Program-made: the position numbers and the translations under genes
The notes under the pieces: generated by a model
Databases searched by the model: none
What the model was told of the DNA's origin: nothing
The model's input: the letters and a program-made list of their open reading frames with translations, nothing else
NCBI GenBank assembly: GCA_964035015.1
Contig: CAXIUP010000090.1
Span: 239,501-303,500 of the forward strand
Reading direction: 5' to 3'
Length of the DNA stretch: 64,000 bases
Source of the DNA: Corallium rubrum
Lineage: Eukaryota > Cnidaria > Anthozoa > Scleralcyonacea > Coralliidae
Shown here: piece by piece, positions 48,017 through 60,490 of the stretch
How positions within the stretch are numbered: position 1 is the first letter of the stretch
Layout of the letters: the number at the start of each line of letters is the position of its first letter

Positions 48017-50365
48017 CTACAAAGAAATCAAATGAACTTTGTTCAAGACAACTATAGCTATTTTACACAAAGCCAAATAGTGTAGTAGAGATGAGATTAA
48101 TCGGAAAATAACCAACAAAGGTGACTAATCAGCCACTTTGAAATAATTGGCTGATTATTGTGTAGTAATCAGCAAAATACTCGGTGTCTAAATGTTTTCA
48201 CACATTATGCAAATACATGCCGCGAAAAACAAGAAAAACTCTAATCTGTATTCAGATATTGGGTAAATTTTGTAGCACACTTTTTTCTTTGTCATTTTCA
48301 CATGCTGTAAATTCACCCAGTGATCAGGGCCACATTAAGCACTTGTGTGGCCCTGGGCATTAGAGGAAATTTGGGCCCTCGACCTGGCAGTGGTGGATCT
48401 AGCATTAAATCTGACTGTGACTCAGATGGAACGTCTACAATCTAGGGGGGTTGGGAGCATCTCCCCTAGAAAATTTGAAAAATAGAGCCTCTGAAAACAC
48501 ATTTTCTGCATTTAGAGAGTCATCTCAAATCATATACAGGTATTACAGGATTGTTTTCTATTACAGGATTGTTTACAATTAAGCTAATTTTTTAATCGAA
48601 AAAGTTTTAGTGCTGCATAGGCAGTGTGAAATACCAGATCAAATGGTGAAATAGTGAATAACTGCCAATTGTTTCAATTTTTTGCTGATGTTTCAAGCGA
48701 TGGCCCTTCATAAATCTTGCTGTGATGAAGGACCTTTGCTTGAAACATCAGCAAAAAACATTGAAGTGATTGGCAGTTATTCACTATTCAATATTGGATC
48801 TATTTTTTTAATCAGCTCATCTCTCTACTGTAGATGCTAGACTATAATCCATCAGGGAACCCTGCCCAATACCAGATGATTTCACTTTTAGGATACATTT
48901 AGGATATGAGAATTGCTAAATGGTGGTAAGCTGAAATACTGTTTGGAAAAACTGGTGACATTTTGAACAAGTTTTATATGTATTTATTATATACATGACA
49001 AAATCACTGCATCTTGATTAGTCAAGAGGAGTGCAAATAATTTAATGGCAGTGCAATTAATACAATAATTGCACTCAATAAAAATTCTATTCTGCAATGT
49101 GGTAAAGTTTTCACTTTTCCAACAACTTGCTGTACTCTGTGAAGGTGTGGAAGAAGACAAATGGGAAAATGTCATAATTTTGTCATGTATAATTATAATA
49201 AATGAGTATTCATATAATTTTGCTCTCACTATAATTGCATCACTATCATATGATTACTTATACTGAGTGGTTTTATGTAATGGCAAAACAGTGATATATT
49301 TCTGATAGTGAAGATATCAATCACATAACTAAATGAATTAAACTATTATGAATTCTCATGAATGCTGAAAATAATTTTGCTGTGATTACAAGTCTGAAAG
49401 CAGACCTTACAGGGCAATACAGTATTTAACTATGTCTGTCAGATCTTTATCGCAATCTAATTTTGAAGAAGTGCACACGATTAACCCCTTCCCTAGCTTA
49501 GGTATACACTGTATGTGTAGGGATTTAAAGCCTGTTTAATAAATCAGAAAATGAGAACTAAATAATGTTTTACATAATATAACTGCATTACTCATGCTGA
49601 GAATAGATCAGCTGTTGGTAAGCACAGCTTAATAATTTTTGATCTAAGTCACAACATATAAACTAGCAAACTATGTGTCAAAGCTCATATTTATCATATT
49701 TTTTTGTATCTCACTGGGCCAAAGGGTATTACATGAAAGTCATGAACTGCCTTAATATGTTATCAACAGGTGAATAATAAAATCGTTCAGACTGAGACTA
49801 GTTATCAATTGGTCACAATTTTATGGAAGTGCTAGTCTCCATCTACAACTTTACTGGTTACTTGGCTCGCTTTCCTTGAAGAGGTGTTGTGGCGGCCATC
49901 TTGGTACTCAAAATTCCTCATTCCTTGTGCATCACTTTTGTGACAGGATGATGCAGCATGACATTAATTGGTAATCAGTTATATAAACGAAGTCAACAAA
50001 TGAGGAAAATGAGACCTTGGCATTCTAGTAAATCTACCGATTGTTTTTTACATGACATCAACATGCATTGCATGTATTTTAACCAGATCGCATAAAAAAT
50101 CCCACGCTTAAATTCAGGCTACATTTGTCATTTCTCTCCTTACCCAAATAATGCGTGCTAAAATAGTTATTAACCGCTCATTGGTGCTTAGTATACCTTG
50201 CTAACCTATAATAATTCGTTCGAAGTATTCGCATTTTGTGAAACGACAATTCACACGTGGCCGAAAGCCCAGTCATCCAACAATGATTGTCATTGAACAC
50301 AAAATGCGTTACACTCTGGGCTCACACAATAACAATAAACTTACTAACAAGTATAACAATCTTAC
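48017..50365 (-). other. Probable 5' leader intron of the tnp2-like gene
   Basis: Minus-strand GTAAG at 50365-50361 (exon end AAAAG) and acceptor TTTGTAG ending at 48017 frame a 2.35-kb AT-rich stretch without long frames. It contains GGGCCACATT/AAGTGTGGCCC hairpin sequence near 48327-48353 and the palindrome at 48651-48787. The pairing of these splice sites is inferred. Confidence 0.5.
48651..48787. repeat. Imperfect long palindrome
   Basis: Left arm 48651-48710 and right arm 48724-48787 are inverted copies with a few mismatches (ATAGTGAATAACTGCC against GGCAGTTATTCACTAT at the tips, TTTGCTGATGTTTCAAGC inside). The loop is about 13 bases. A MITE-like fold-back within the leader intron. Confidence 0.75.
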
Positions 50366-51205
50366 CTTTTCCCAAAAAGCGTTAAAGAGTGACGAATAGA
50401 GGAGTACACGAGGGAATAGTCAATAGACGGTAGAATTCTCAGTAGTGCCAGTGGTCGATGACGATTGACGAATGACAGTATTATTTATATGTCAAACCCA
50501 ATGATATACCCCAGGATGCAACGTGTTCCCAGTTAGATCCCAGTCTCTCTGGGACTTGTAAGCTAGATTACGAATTTTTCCGCTGCAATTCCGATCATTC
50601 CGAATAGTTTCCGAATGGTTTACGAGAGTGCACGAGTCAGAATATTACATGACCGTGCGGAGATACGAATTTTATCTTCGAGCGTTGGTAATATCTCGAA
50701 CGAGTGAGCGAAGCGAACGAGTGAGAGATATACTAACACCAAACGACATGAATAACGTGGTTTATTTTTGTTACACTCACATATGATTATTTTGCTCAAA
50801 GAAAGCTTGTTTTAAAACCGCCACCAGACAAACTGAAATCACTGAACAAACTATAGCTGCGACCGAAAAGGCGGGATTTAAACATCAGTTCTGATCGGTC
50901 AAACGGATATCTAACGCGGCAGATCATTGGATAGTTGAACTGATATCTTTACGTGTAAGGATATCGTATTTTTACGTCTGTATCACACTTAATATTATGA
51001 AATAAAATGTTTTATACTCTTGACCATAGCGAACTGAGTCAATTAGGCTTTAATACATCATTGAAAACCGCATTGCGAGTTATTTCGAACTATCGATTAA
51101 TTTCTTAAAAATATTACGGCATAAATAAGGCAAAAATTATCCTGCCGAAACCATAGTAATATGATACATCCGCGCTTTGCTTCATGCGTTGTTTGCAATA
51201 TATAT
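50366..51205. other. Upstream flank of the tnp2-like gene
   Basis: Likely contains the leader exon (from 50366 upward on the minus strand) and promoter, with no clear TATA or other element. CGAACGAGTGAGCGAAGCG near 50698-50716 is a short repetitive word. Confidence 0.4.
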
Positions 51206-51210
51206 GTGAT

Positions 51211-51499
51211 GTCATTCTCGTCCCCAGAGCCCTTCGGTTCTCTTAGCGCGGCCGCACGAGAAGTCAAAGGGCTCTGGAGACACAAACCTGAAGTCCTAGA
51301 TTCTAGGCCATAAGGGACTTTACAACGTCAAAATATGGATCAAATTATCCCAGTAAACCTGCCATGGACGTATGTTTCGACTTTGTAAAGCCCTGTATGT
51401 CCTAGAATCTAGGACTTCCGGTTTCTGTGTCTCCAGAGCCCTTTGACTTCTCGTGCGGCCGCGCTAAGGGAATCGAAGGGCTCTGGGGACGAGAATGAG
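51211..51499. mobile_element. Fold-back MITE with ~125-bp arms
   Basis: Arms about 51213-51340 and 51369-51497 are inverted copies, near-identical over the outer ~95 bp (CATTCTCGTCCCCAGAGCCC at the tip, AGCGCGGCCGCACGAGAAG inside) and weaker toward the centre. GTGATGT at 51206-51212 and 51500-51506 is a likely target duplication of 5-7 bp. The outer arms are GC-rich in AT-rich surroundings. From memory, the GTCCCCAGAGCC tip is common in anthozoan genomes; this is not checked. Confidence 0.85.
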
Positions 51500-51619
51500 G
51501 TGATGTTTGCGGCATTACATACCAAACATATATATGTATGTATATATTCTACACTCGAATTTTCCTTCACCCAAAATCCTTAGAACATGCTATGTAATCG
51601 AGTGAAATGCCCAATATTA

Positions 51620-51701
<82 letters not shown>

Positions 51702-51856
51702 TAAAGCATGAAGTATAGTTACCTTAAAGTCTTCGCTACCGTTTAGGGTGAAAACTCTGGTAGCGAAGACTTTAAGGTAACTATACTTCATGCTTTATAT
51801 TTTGCTCTATCTATATGTTATTGAGCACTCTCTAACATTTCGTGAACCAAAACTCA

Positions 51857-51905
<49 letters not shown>

Positions 51906-51931
51906 AGTATGTAATACCGCAAACATCACCT
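51498..51931. repeat. Inverted repeat enclosing (TA)n and a 42-bp perfect palindrome
   Basis: Outer arms 51498-51522 and 51907-51931 match at 24 of 25 positions (AGGTGATGTTTGCGGCATTA). Inside are (TA)n runs at 51624-51702 and 51859-51901. Between these runs a perfect palindrome has arms 51699-51740 and 51759-51800 and an 18-base loop. Confidence 0.88.
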
Positions 51932-51957
51932 ATATATTGCATATATATATTAATTGA

Positions 51958-52480
51958 CGTCTCAAACTAACGTCATATCGAGACGTTAATAAAACGTTGT
52001 GACGACGTTGTAGAAAGGTCTCAAGCTAACGTCATATCGAGACGTTAATAAAACGTTGTGACGACGTTGTAGAAAGGTCTCGACGCAACGTCATATCGAG
52101 ACGTTAATAAAACGTTGTGACGACGTTGTAGAAAGGTCTCGACGCAACGTCATATCGAGACGTTAATAAAACGTTGTGACGACGTTGTAGAAAGGTCTCG
52201 ACGCAACGTCATATCGAGACGTTAATAAAACGTTGTGACGACGTTGTAGAAAGGTCGGCTATATGACGTTAGATCGCGACGTTATAACAACGTTGTAGCA
52301 ACGTCATATGGCCACGTTGTGGCGACATTGAACTTTAACGTGCTGACAACGTCCCCAGGACGTCATGACGCAACCAAATATTATGCAAACGTTGTGGTAA
52401 CGTCGTCTAAAAGTTAGGTCCGACCTAACCAAATTACGACGTTCACGCAACGTCGTGGCAACGTTGTGTGTTAGCTGGGT
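51958..52480. repeat. 59-bp minisatellite in ACGTTGT-rich repeat ending GTGTTAGCTGGGT
   Basis: Five copies of a 59-bp unit (AACGTCATATCGAGACGTTA...) at 51969, 52028, 52087, 52146 and 52205, followed by irregular ACGTTG words to 52480. The end GTGTTAGCTGGGT (52468-52480) is the reverse complement of the start of the repeat at 37423. Confidence 0.85.
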
Positions 52481-53218
52481 AATCATAATGCAAATTATAA
52501 TATGTTACAGTCAACACCAAATAAAACGTTTTCAGGTATGAAATCTAATTTGGATTACGCAGGAGTTAAAATAGTTAAAAAAACGCAGACAAAGTGGTGA
52601 GAAAAAAGTTTATTCTATAAACTGAACTTTCTCGTCAATTAAAACTAAATGACATACGGAATGGCGAATTAAAAAATACAAGTGAACTAAATGACATAAT
52701 AAAGTGCAACATGTGCATGAAAAATATACATGTAAATAAACAAAACACAATAGAGATCAAACGAAAGCATAATTATGTCTAACAGTTATATGTTTAAAAT
52801 AGTAAAAGTGTTAGAGCTTTGTAACAATTAGAGTTTAGAGTTTTTCAGAACAAAAGTGAATTGAACAATTTTGGACCTATATATACTGAATAGAAAATTG
52901 CCTCGTGGTGGTATATGATGGTTAGATATTGAACGCACAATTTCTCTATGGAATTACAGAGTTCCCAAAACGAGGATGATACCTATATCCCTTGCCTGGT
53001 TAGAAACTTTATTAGGGATAAATTTATGCAGCGATCGACTTTTGACGAAAAAAAATGTTTCTAATGGTGTTTTTACTCGGTTGCTATAGACAATGTTTAT
53101 TAATATTATTCGGACTACGGAACGGAGATATTTCGTTTAAATGTTACTGGATATATTATGGTCAGTAAATTTTATCTTGAAAACCAACAATTCCAAACTC
53201 AATGCTTAATTCGCAACT
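52481..53218. other. AT-rich unique flank before the Tc1 array
   Basis: No supported gene or repeat. It ends at the exact base where the repeated units begin. Confidence 0.55.
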
Positions 53219-53475
53219 ACAATCATTGACAAAATGAGTTGGAACATGTGCACCAAAGTAAGACATTTCACAATGTTTTTATATCCCCCCATCCCCCCTA
53301 TTCAATGTTGGCTTCCTATCAACGGAAATGTGATGAGAACCTATAGAGAACAAATCACGAATGTTTTGTGGTGATACAACATTGTTTAGGGGGGAGGGGG
53401 GGTCGAGGAATGTAGGCGGAGTGATGCAAAACATGTTAATGTTGCTTTTGTTACAACAATTTTGTCAATGATTGT
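53219..53475. mobile_element. MITE-like block, copy in unit 1
   Basis: 257 bp with inverted ends ACAATCATTGACAAAAT (53219-53235) and ATTTTGTCAATGATTGT (53459-53475). Internal runs CCCCCCATCCCCCC and GGGGGGAGGGGGGG are complementary-like. Also at 55731-55987 and 60491-60745; missing from units 3 and 5. Confidence 0.85.
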
Positions 53476-53621
53476 CTGAAAATGATGGTATCTTTGTATT
53501 AACGTTTAACATTAAAAATTTAACTAAATGTATGCGATAATGTTAAGAAACTGCTCTTACAAATAAAGTGCTAGCATTCCTTCTCTAAAATGATCAAAAT
53601 TGATTATATGGGATATATTAA

Positions 53622-54641
53622 ATGACGTCACAACGAGTTCTTTCAAAAATGGTGTCAAAGGACGACTTACGGCCTTGCAATGCGCACACGCACTTGTGTT
53701 GGCTCAGCAAGAGGGATAGATACTCTCTTGCAAAGATTGCCTACAAGACGAAAATGTCGAGAGCAAGTGTTTTGCGACTTCTACATGCAGAAGAAATTGA
53801 AAGGGAAAAAAAGGAAAGAAAGCAGCCGGGGGGAAAAGTTGGCAGACCTCAGGTTATGACAGCGCGTGATAAATGGAAACTTAAAAGAGCTATTGCGAAA
53901 ATCCGCCAATTTCAAAAAAACGCGTAGAAAGGGGATCCTTACTGCAAAAGATCTAAAGCAACGACGTACATTTGCAAGGGCAATGTGTGCAAAAAATGCC
54001 GATTATTGGACGAAAGACGTGGCATTTTATTTGGACAGAGTATCCTTCATCTACAAAGGAAACCCGATGAGTGATGCGGTGAAACCAAAGAACAGAGTTT
54101 GGCGAAAAAGAAGCGAGGGTCTCGTTGTAACAACGAAAGGAAGTAAAGATCTGGCCGGAGGCAACGATTGCATCTCATTGTCGCCATATCATATGGGAAA
54201 GGAGTAATTTTAGCCGAGCCATACGAAAAGATGAAGGGAAAATTTTTCGCGCAATTTATAACACGACATTTTCCAAATTTGTTCGAAATAGCTGGAAAAG
54301 GTGAAACAGACGAGAAAATATTTGTGATGGACAACGACCCTTCACAAACGCCTTCAAAAGCAAGAACATGTTTGGCAGACCTCGGCATTAGCGTGCAAGC
54401 CATTCCACCAAGATCGCCAGACCTTAACCCGATTGAGAATATATTCCATGTCGTTAGAAAGCGCATTGAAGCCCAAGTGAGAAAGAATAACATCACACAT
54501 CAGACATGGGATGAGTTCTGCAGTGCAGTTAAATACAATATTTGGTCAACGTCTAAAGAGTACATCGATAAGACAATATCCAGTATGCCTAAAAGACTAA
54601 AGCATATTGTGAAAACTAAGGGTCGACGAACAAAATACTGA
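53622..54641 (+). pseudogene. Tc1/mariner (DD34E) transposase, frameshifted, unit 1
   Basis: Three successive frames make one Tc1-type protein. Frame 1 (53622-53927) has the N-terminal helix-turn-helix (AKIAYKTKMSRASVLRLL) and GKVGRPQ. Frame 2 (to 54207) has KDVAFYLDRVSF with the first catalytic Asp. Frame 3 (to 54641) has VMDNDPSQTPSKA with the second Asp and RSPDLNPIENIFH with the Glu; 34 residues lie between them. Shifts occur at an A7 run near 53914-53920 and near 54165. All five units share both shifts. A TGACGTCA palindrome overlaps the first ATG. Known family function is cut-and-paste at TA. Dead unless frames are joined by some recoding, for which there is no evidence. Confidence 0.92.
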
Positions 54642-55008
54642 AGTCACTTACTAATTAAACCGTATCAATATTATCAACACATGTTGTGCAAAACAGCAAT
54701 TCAATGTTATACATGGTCATAATAATTTGTATTTAATGTAAACTACAATTTAAGAATTAGTGATAACAAATAACCCGAATTTCAAAGACTGTATGTGAGT
54801 TTGAAGGAATAAACTAATTGTTTTGAAGTTGCCATACAACTCAGCCGTGTTTAATAACGATGGTGTCGTATATCATATCCAGTTACCCGTCACTTTATAT
54901 CAGTGTTTTTGATGGTAACAAATACATTTTATTAAAAATTTACGGTTAAACAAGCTTTGTTAAATCGAATTATATCATATTAATTCACTTTACCATGGCA
55001 AAATCATA

Positions 55009-55138
55009 ATTTTTCATACACTTTACCACACTTTACCACACTTTACCACAAACAGTGTATAATAATAGGATACTTAATTTAATTTATAAACTCCGCTGTG
55101 GTAAAGTGTGGTAAAGTGTGGTAAAGTGTATGAAAAAT
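55009..55138. repeat. Hairpin with ACTTTACCAC minisatellite arms, unit 1
   Basis: Perfect 42-bp arms 55009-55050 and 55097-55138 built of three copies of a 10-bp word (CACTTTACCA) each. Outer copies TTCACTTTACCATGG and TATGGTAAAGTGTA extend the symmetry. Copy number differs between units: 3/3, 3/3, 2/3, 3/2. Confidence 0.88.
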
Positions 55139-55730
55139 AATCGTATACCTATGGTAAAGTGTACTCATATGAAACGCTACATCATAAGGATTAACATGAT
55201 GGTTTTGCATTAACACAAAATAGAAAATATAGGAAGTTATAGCACAGTATCTAATATAAGTCGTGCGAAACATGAACCACAGGGGTGCACTTCCTACGAA
55301 GACAAAGTGGGTGTCACAATGGCAGTGTATATGAGAAAAGGTGTTATAGTGTACGCCATGACACTTTGGAGATAATTTTTAAGGGAATACTGCGACCTCA
55401 TTCTGACCATGAATAATAAAAGTAAAGGAGGGCATGGCGTAAGCCATTTCTCGCAATTTGCATTATGTAAAATACAAGGTAATAGACAAAAATATAGTTA
55501 CCAAGTGCCGTTACGTAAACGCGTGTTCGCAACTTGCCAAGTTATGATTTCTGAATTATGACAAAAATCAATTGAAATGCATAATTTGTATAATATATTA
55601 TAAAATATACTTTATTAAAACAATTAGGTGCTTCATTTTCACGTATTCTAAGTAATATTTGATGAAATTATTTAGTTAAAATTTGTTTTTCTCTTGAAAA
55701 TAATCGTAAAATTTTGCATTAAAAACTCAG

Positions 55731-58241
55731 ACAATCATTGACAAAATGAGTTGGAACATGTGCACCAAAGTAAGACATTTCACAATGTTTTTATATCCCC
55801 CCATCCCCCCTATTCAATGTTGGCTTCCTATCAACGGAAATGTGATGAGAACCTATAGAGAACAAATCACGAATGTTTTGTGGTGATACAACATTGTTTA
55901 GGGGGGAGGGGGGGTCGAGGAATGTAGGCGGAGTGATGCAAAACATGTTAATGTTGCTTTTGTTACAACAATTTTGTCAATGATTGTCTGAAAATGATGG
56001 TATCTTTGTATTAACGTTTAACATTAAAAATTTAACTAAATGTATGCGATAATGTTAAGAAACTGCTCTTACAAATAAAGTGCTAGCATTCCTTCTCTAA
56101 AATGATCAAAATTGATTATATGGGATATATTAAATGACGTCACAACGAGTTCTTTCAAAAATGGTGTCAAAGGACGACTTACGGCCTTGCAATGCGCACA
56201 CGCACTTGTGTTGGCTCAGCAAGGGGGATAGATACTCTCTTGCAAAGATTGCCTACAAGACGAAAATGTCGAGAGCAAGTGTTTTGCGACTTCTACATGC
56301 AGAAGAACTTGAAAGGGAAAAAAAGGAAAGAAAGCAGCCGGGGGAAAAGTTGGCAGACCTCAGGTTATGACAGCGCGTGATAAATGGAAACTTAAAAGAG
56401 CTATTGCGAAAATCCGCCAATTTCAAAAAAACGCGTAGAAAGGGGATCCTTACTGCAAAAGATCTAAAGCAACGACGTACATTTGCAAGGGCAATGTGTG
56501 CAAAAAATGCCGATTATTGGACGAAAGACGTGGCATTTTATTTGGACAGAGTATCCTTCATCTACAAAGGAAACCCGATGAGTGATGCGGTGAAACCAAA
56601 GAACAGAGTTTGGCGAAAAAGAAGCGAGGGTCTCGTTGTAACAACGAAAGGAAGTAAAGATCTGGCCGGAGGCAACGATTGCATCTCATTGTCGCCATAT
56701 CATATGGGAAAGGAGTAATTTTAGCCGAGCCATACGAAAAGATGAAGGGAAAATTTTTCGCGCAATTTATAACACGACATTTTCCAAATTTGTTCGAAAT
56801 AGCTGGAAAAGGTGAAACAGACGAGAAAATATTTGTGATGGACAACGACCCTTCACAAACGCCTTCAAAAGCAAGAACATGTTTGGCAGACCTCGGCATT
56901 AGCGTGCAAGCCATTCCACCAAGATCGCCAGACCTTAACCCGATTGAGAATATATTCCATGTCGTTAGAAAGCGCATTGAAGCCCAAGTGAGAAAGAATA
57001 ACATCACACATCAGACATGGGATGAGTTCTGCAGTGCAGTTAAATACAATATTTGGTCAACGTCTAAAGAGTACATCGATAAGACAATATCCAGTATGCC
57101 TAAAAGACTAAAGCATATTGTGAAAACTAAGGGTCGACGAACAAAATACTGAAGTCACTTACTAATTAAACCGTATCAATATTATCAACACATGTTGTGC
57201 AAAACAGCAATTCAATGTTATACATGGTCATAATAATTTGTATTTAATGTAAACTACAATTTAAGAATTAGTGATAACAAATAACCCGAATTTCAAAGAC
57301 TGTATGTGAGTTTGAAGGAATAAACTAATTGTTTTGAAGTTGCCATACAACTCAGCCGTGTTTAATAACGATGGTGTCGTATATCATATCCAGTTACCCG
57401 TCACTTTATATCAGTGTTTTTGATGGTAACAAATACATTTTATTAAAAATTTACGGTTAAACAAGCTTTGTTAAATCGAATTATATCATATTAATTCACT
57501 TTACCATGGCAAAATCATAATTTTTCATACACTTTACCACACTTTACCACACTTTACCACAAACAGTGTATAATAATAGGATACTTAATTTAATTTATAA
57601 ACTCCGCTGTGGTAAAGTGTGGTAAAGTGTGGTAAAGTGTATGAAAAATAATCGTATACCTATGGTAAAGTGTACTCATATGAAACGCTACATCATAAGG
57701 ATTAACATGATGGTTTTGCATTAACACAAAATAGAAAATATAGGAAGTTATAGCACAGTATCTAATATAAGTCGTGCGAAACATGAACCACAGGGGTGCA
57801 CTTCCTACGAAGACAAAGTGGGTGTCACAATGGCAGTGTATATGAGAAAAGGTGTTATAGTGTACGCCATGACACTTTGGAGATAATTTTTAAGGGAATA
57901 CTGCGACCTCATTCTGACCATGAATAATAAAAGTAAAGGAGGGCATGGCGTAAGCCATTTCTCGCAATTTGCATTATGTAAAATACAAGGTAATAGACAA
58001 AAATATAGTTACCAAGTGCCGTTACGTAAACGCGTGTTCGCAACTTGCCAAGTTATGATTTCTGAATTATGACAAAAATCAATTGAAATGCATAATTTGT
58101 ATAATATATTATAAAATATACTTTATTAAAACAATTAGGTGCTTCATTTTCACGTATTCTAAGTAATATTTGATGAAATTATTTAGTTAAAATTTGTTTT
58201 TCTCTTGAAAATAATCGTAAAATTTTGCATTAAAAACTCAG
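55731..58241 (+). mobile_element. Tc1-type tandem unit 2 (2511 bp)
   Basis: Same order as unit 1, with the MITE-like block at 55731-55987 and hairpin at about 57520-57649. Confidence 0.9.
56134..57152 (+). pseudogene. Tc1 transposase, unit 2
   Basis: As unit 1 but with five instead of six G at 56339-56343 (CCGGGGGAAAAG), an extra frameshift that ends the N-terminal frame at 56370. Shares GAACTTGAAAGGG with unit 4. Confidence 0.92.
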
Positions 58242-60490
58242 ACAGTCTGAAAATGATGGTATCTTTGTATTAACGTTTAACATTAAAAATTTAACTAAAT
58301 GTATGCGATAATGTTAAGAAACTGCTCTTACAAATAAAGTGCTAGCATTCCTTCTCTAAAATGATCAAAATTGATTATATGGGATATATTAAATGACGTC
58401 ACAACGAGTTCTTTCAAAAATGGTGTCAAAGGACGACTTACGGCCTTGCAATGCGCACACGCACTTGTGTTGGCTCAGCAAGGGGGATAGATACTCTCTT
58501 GCAAAGATTGCCTACAAGACGAAAATGTCGAGAGCAAGTGTTTTGCGACTTCTACATGCAGAAGAAATTGAAAGGGGAAAAAAGGAAAGAAAGCAGCCGG
58601 GGGAAAAGTTGGCAGACCTCAGGTTATGACAGCGCGTGATAAATGGAAACTTAAAAGAGCTATTGCGAAAATCCGCCAATTTCAAAAAAACGCGTAGAAA
58701 GGGGATCCTTACTGCAAAAGATCTAAAGCAACGACGTACATTTGCAAGGGCAATGTGTGCAAAAAATGCCGATTATTGGACGAAAGACGTGGCATTTTAT
58801 TTGGACAGAGTATCCTTCATCTACAAAGGAAACCCGATGAGTGATGCGGTGAAACCAAAGAACAGAGTTTGGCGAAAAAGAAGCGAGGGTCTCGTTGTAA
58901 CAACGAAAGGAAGTAAAGATCTGGCCGGAGGCAACGATTGCATCTCATTGTCGCCATATCATATGGGAAAGGAGTAATTTTAGCCGAGCCATACGAAAAG
59001 ATGAAGGGAAAATTTTTCGCGCAATTTATAACACGACATTTTCCAAATTTGTTCGAAATAGCTGGAAAAGGTGAAACAGACGAGAAAATATTTGTGATGG
59101 ACAACGACCCTTCACAAACGCCTTCAAAAGCAAGAACATGTTTGGCAGACCTCGGCATTAGCGTGCAAGCCATTCCACCAAGATCGCCAGACCTTAACCC
59201 GATTGAGAATATATTCCATGTCGTTAGAAAGCGCATTGAAGCCCAAGTGAGAAAGAATAACATCACACATCAGACATGGGATGAGTTCTGCAGTGCAGTT
59301 AAATACAATATTTGGTCAACGTCTAAAGAGTACATCGATAAGACAATATCCAGTATGCCTAAAAGACTAAAGCATATTGTGAAAACTAAGGGTCGACGAA
59401 CAAAATACTGAAGTCACTTACTAATTAAACCGTATCAATATTATCAACACATGTTGTGCAAAACAGCAATTCAATGTTATACATGGTCATAATAATTTGT
59501 ATTTAATGTAAACTACAATTTAAGAATTAGTGATAACAAATAACCTGAATTTCAAAGACTGTATGTGAGTTTGAAGGAATAAACTAATTGTTTTGAAGTT
59601 GCCATACAACTCAGCCGTGTTTAATAACGATGGTGTCGTATATCATATCCAGTTACCCGTCACTTTATATCAGTGTTTTTGATGGTAACAAATACATTTT
59701 ATTAAAAATTTACGGTTAAACAAGCTTTGTTAAATCGAATTATATCATATTAATTCACTTTACCATGGCAAAATCATAATTTTTCATACACTTTACCACA
59801 CTTTACCACAAACAGTGTATAATAATAGGATACTTAATTTAATTTATAAACTCCGCTGTGGTAAAGTGTGGTAAAGTGTGGTAAAGTGTATGAAAAATAA
59901 TCGTATACCTATGGTAAAGTGTACTCATATGAAACGCTACATCATAAGGATTAACATGATGGTTTTGCATTAACACAAAATAGAAAATATAGGAAGTTAT
60001 AGCACAGTATCTAATATAAGTCGTGCGAAACATGAACCACAGGGGTGCACTTCCTACGAAGACAAAGTGGGTGTCACAATGGCAGTGTATATGAGAAAAG
60101 GTGTTATAGTGTACGCCATGACACTTTGGAGATAATTTTTAAGGGAATACTGCGACCTCATTCTGACCATGAATAATAAAAGTAAAGGAGGGCATGGCGT
60201 AAGCCATTTCTCGCAATTTGCATTATGTAAAATACAAGGTAATAGACAAAAATATAGTTACCAAGTGCCGTTACGTAAACGCGTGTTCGCAACTTGCCAA
60301 GTTATGATTTCTGAATTATGACAAAAATCAATTGAAATGCATAATTTGTATAATATATTATAAAATATACTTTATTAAAACAATTAGGTGCTTCATTTTC
60401 ACGTATTCTAAGTAATATTTGATGAAATTATTTAGTTAAAATTTGTTTTTCTCTTGAAAATAATCGTAAAATTTTGCATTAAAAACTCAG
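58242..60490 (+). mobile_element. Tc1-type tandem unit 3 (2249 bp), MITE-less
   Basis: Junction reads CTCAGACAGTCTGAAAATG at about 58237-58255, where units 2 and 4 carry the 255-257-bp block. The left hairpin arm has two rather than three 10-bp words. Confidence 0.9.
58393..59411 (+). pseudogene. Tc1 transposase, unit 3
   Basis: Five-G version like unit 2, with a private change giving GAAAGGGGAAAAAAGG (58570-58585). The same two downstream frameshifts are present. Confidence 0.92.

Larger units (their letters stand above)
53219..55730 (+). mobile_element. Tc1-type tandem unit 1 (2512 bp)
   Basis: Contains the MITE-like block (53219-53475), the broken transposase (53622-54641) and an AT-rich tail with the ACTTTACCAC hairpin. 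Nearly identical to the following units. Its left edge ACAATCATTGACAAAAT is preceded by sequence not shared with the other units, so it is the array border. Confidence 0.9.

Noticed and set aside
39198..50460. Possible CACTA-type ends: CACTATGTTATACACTTGG near 39198 and CACTGGCACTACTGAG, inverted, near 50455
   Set aside because: Similarity is weak, no target duplication is visible, and CACT words are common. Not enough to call element ends.
53623..53630. TGACGTCA as a CREB/ATF promoter site
   Set aside because: It overlaps the start codon of a dead transposase and is present in all units by copying; no sign of regulation.
54047..54496. 149-codon minus-strand frame in each Tc1 unit
   Set aside because: It is antisense to the clearly recognisable transposase, whose catalytic motifs are on the plus strand.
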